Below, piece by piece: positions 37,936-38,043 of a stretch of 38,043 nt of DNA. Source of the stretch: Giesbergeria sp. GTDB taxonomy: Bacteria; Pseudomonadota; Gammaproteobacteria; Burkholderiales; Burkholderiaceae_C. Position 1 is the first letter of the stretch, and each line of letters starts with the position of its first letter. The DNA lies in contig JAKLLE010000033.1 of assembly GCA_023150295.1 (NCBI GenBank), positions 1 through 38,043 on the forward strand, in the 5' to 3' direction. The position numbers and the translations under genes are program-made. The notes under the pieces were generated by a model. The model saw nothing but the letters and a program-made list of their open reading frames with translations, ran no database searches and had not been told where the DNA came from.

Positions 37936-38043
37936 TCATGCAGTGCTTGCCTGTGGACAACGTTGCTCCCACGCAGTGTTCGATTTGATCACTGCGTTGA
38001 GAATCGAGAGAATTTTGCGCATGCAAGCCACCAGCGCAACCTT
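37936..38043 (-). CDS. C-terminal end of an IS110-family transposase (partial, runs off the right edge)
   Basis: Thirty-five codons are open on the minus strand from the window edge to TGA at 37936-37938. They read KVALVACMRKILSILNAVIK and then SNTAWEQ. The segment ALVACMRKLL-ILNA--- is the well-conserved C-terminal end of IS110/IS1111 (DEDD, serine-motif) transposases. The catalytic regions lie outside the window. Only 27 bases separate the stop from the family-B element, which may contain or abut the insertion site. Whether the transposase is intact cannot be judged. Confidence 0.8.
   Translation of the reverse strand, partial: KVALVACMRKILSILNAVIKSNTAWEQRCPQASTA

Noticed and set aside
37949-37963. 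DnaA-box-like TTGTCCACA
   Set aside because: A single near-match inside the transposase coding region, with no cluster of boxes and no origin genes nearby.
37727-38026. 99-codon minus-strand frame upstream of xerC
   Set aside because: It runs through the family-B palindrome in a different frame from the transposase end and has no family resemblance.
38021-38043. Possible plus-strand gene start (ATG at 38021)
   Set aside because: The opposite strand encodes a recognisable IS110 transposase C-terminus over the same bases.

Overview
The window reads as high-GC chromosomal DNA of a betaproteobacterium, most likely family Comamonadaceae (Acidovorax / Alicycliphilus / Comamonas type). The evidence is gene content and protein style: a Gram-negative porin, coq7, a beta-type DksA, and mraZ-to-lpxC synteny with a meso-DAP-type MurE. 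This is inference from recognised families; no database search was run.

Layout. Positions 1-132 (minus) look like the 5' end of a group II intron lying just behind the terminator of a porin gene (199-1158, minus). Then come coq7 (+), an OsmC-family gene (minus), ilvA (+) and the cobalamin loop genes cobS-cobC (+). They are followed by a chemoreceptor gene whose sixth codon is a stop (minus), thiC with a TPP riboswitch (minus), and a 58-aa membrane protein. From 10113 to 29115 runs a complete minus-strand dcw cluster: mraZ-rsmH-ftsL-ftsI-murE-murF-mraY-murD-ftsW-murG-murC-ddl-ftsQ-ftsA-ftsZ-lpxC. It makes the lipid-linked peptidoglycan precursors and the divisome. Most junctions are 4-base stop/start overlaps, and mraZ is preceded by four 10-bp-spaced MraZ boxes overlapping the promoter. 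Upstream (rightward, still minus) are hslV-hslU, a TPR/STAS-like protein of unknown function, a zinc-ligand-poor dksA, a COG0523/CobW GTPase, rlmI and xerC. The right edge holds the last 35 codons of an IS110-family transposase.

Three repeat systems overlie these genes and are the most interesting content. (A) A ~52-bp double-palindrome repeat has seven full and two partial copies, all in one orientation. Six of these nine lie inside coding regions (cobS, murG, murD, rlmI, and partially murE and murC) without breaking the frame. (B) A ~100-bp element has four copies (downstream of lpxC, ftsZ and the STAS-like gene, and beside the IS110 transposase). Each copy can form three hairpins whose stems differ between copies by compensatory changes. 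(C) A 266-bp MITE-like element with 22-bp perfect terminal inverted repeats has opened the murG/murC junction, and the sequence ATGA is present on both sides of it. Other oddities are the in-frame TGA in the chemoreceptor, a ~120-residue N-terminal extension on MurD, and an alanine-rich extension on DksA.
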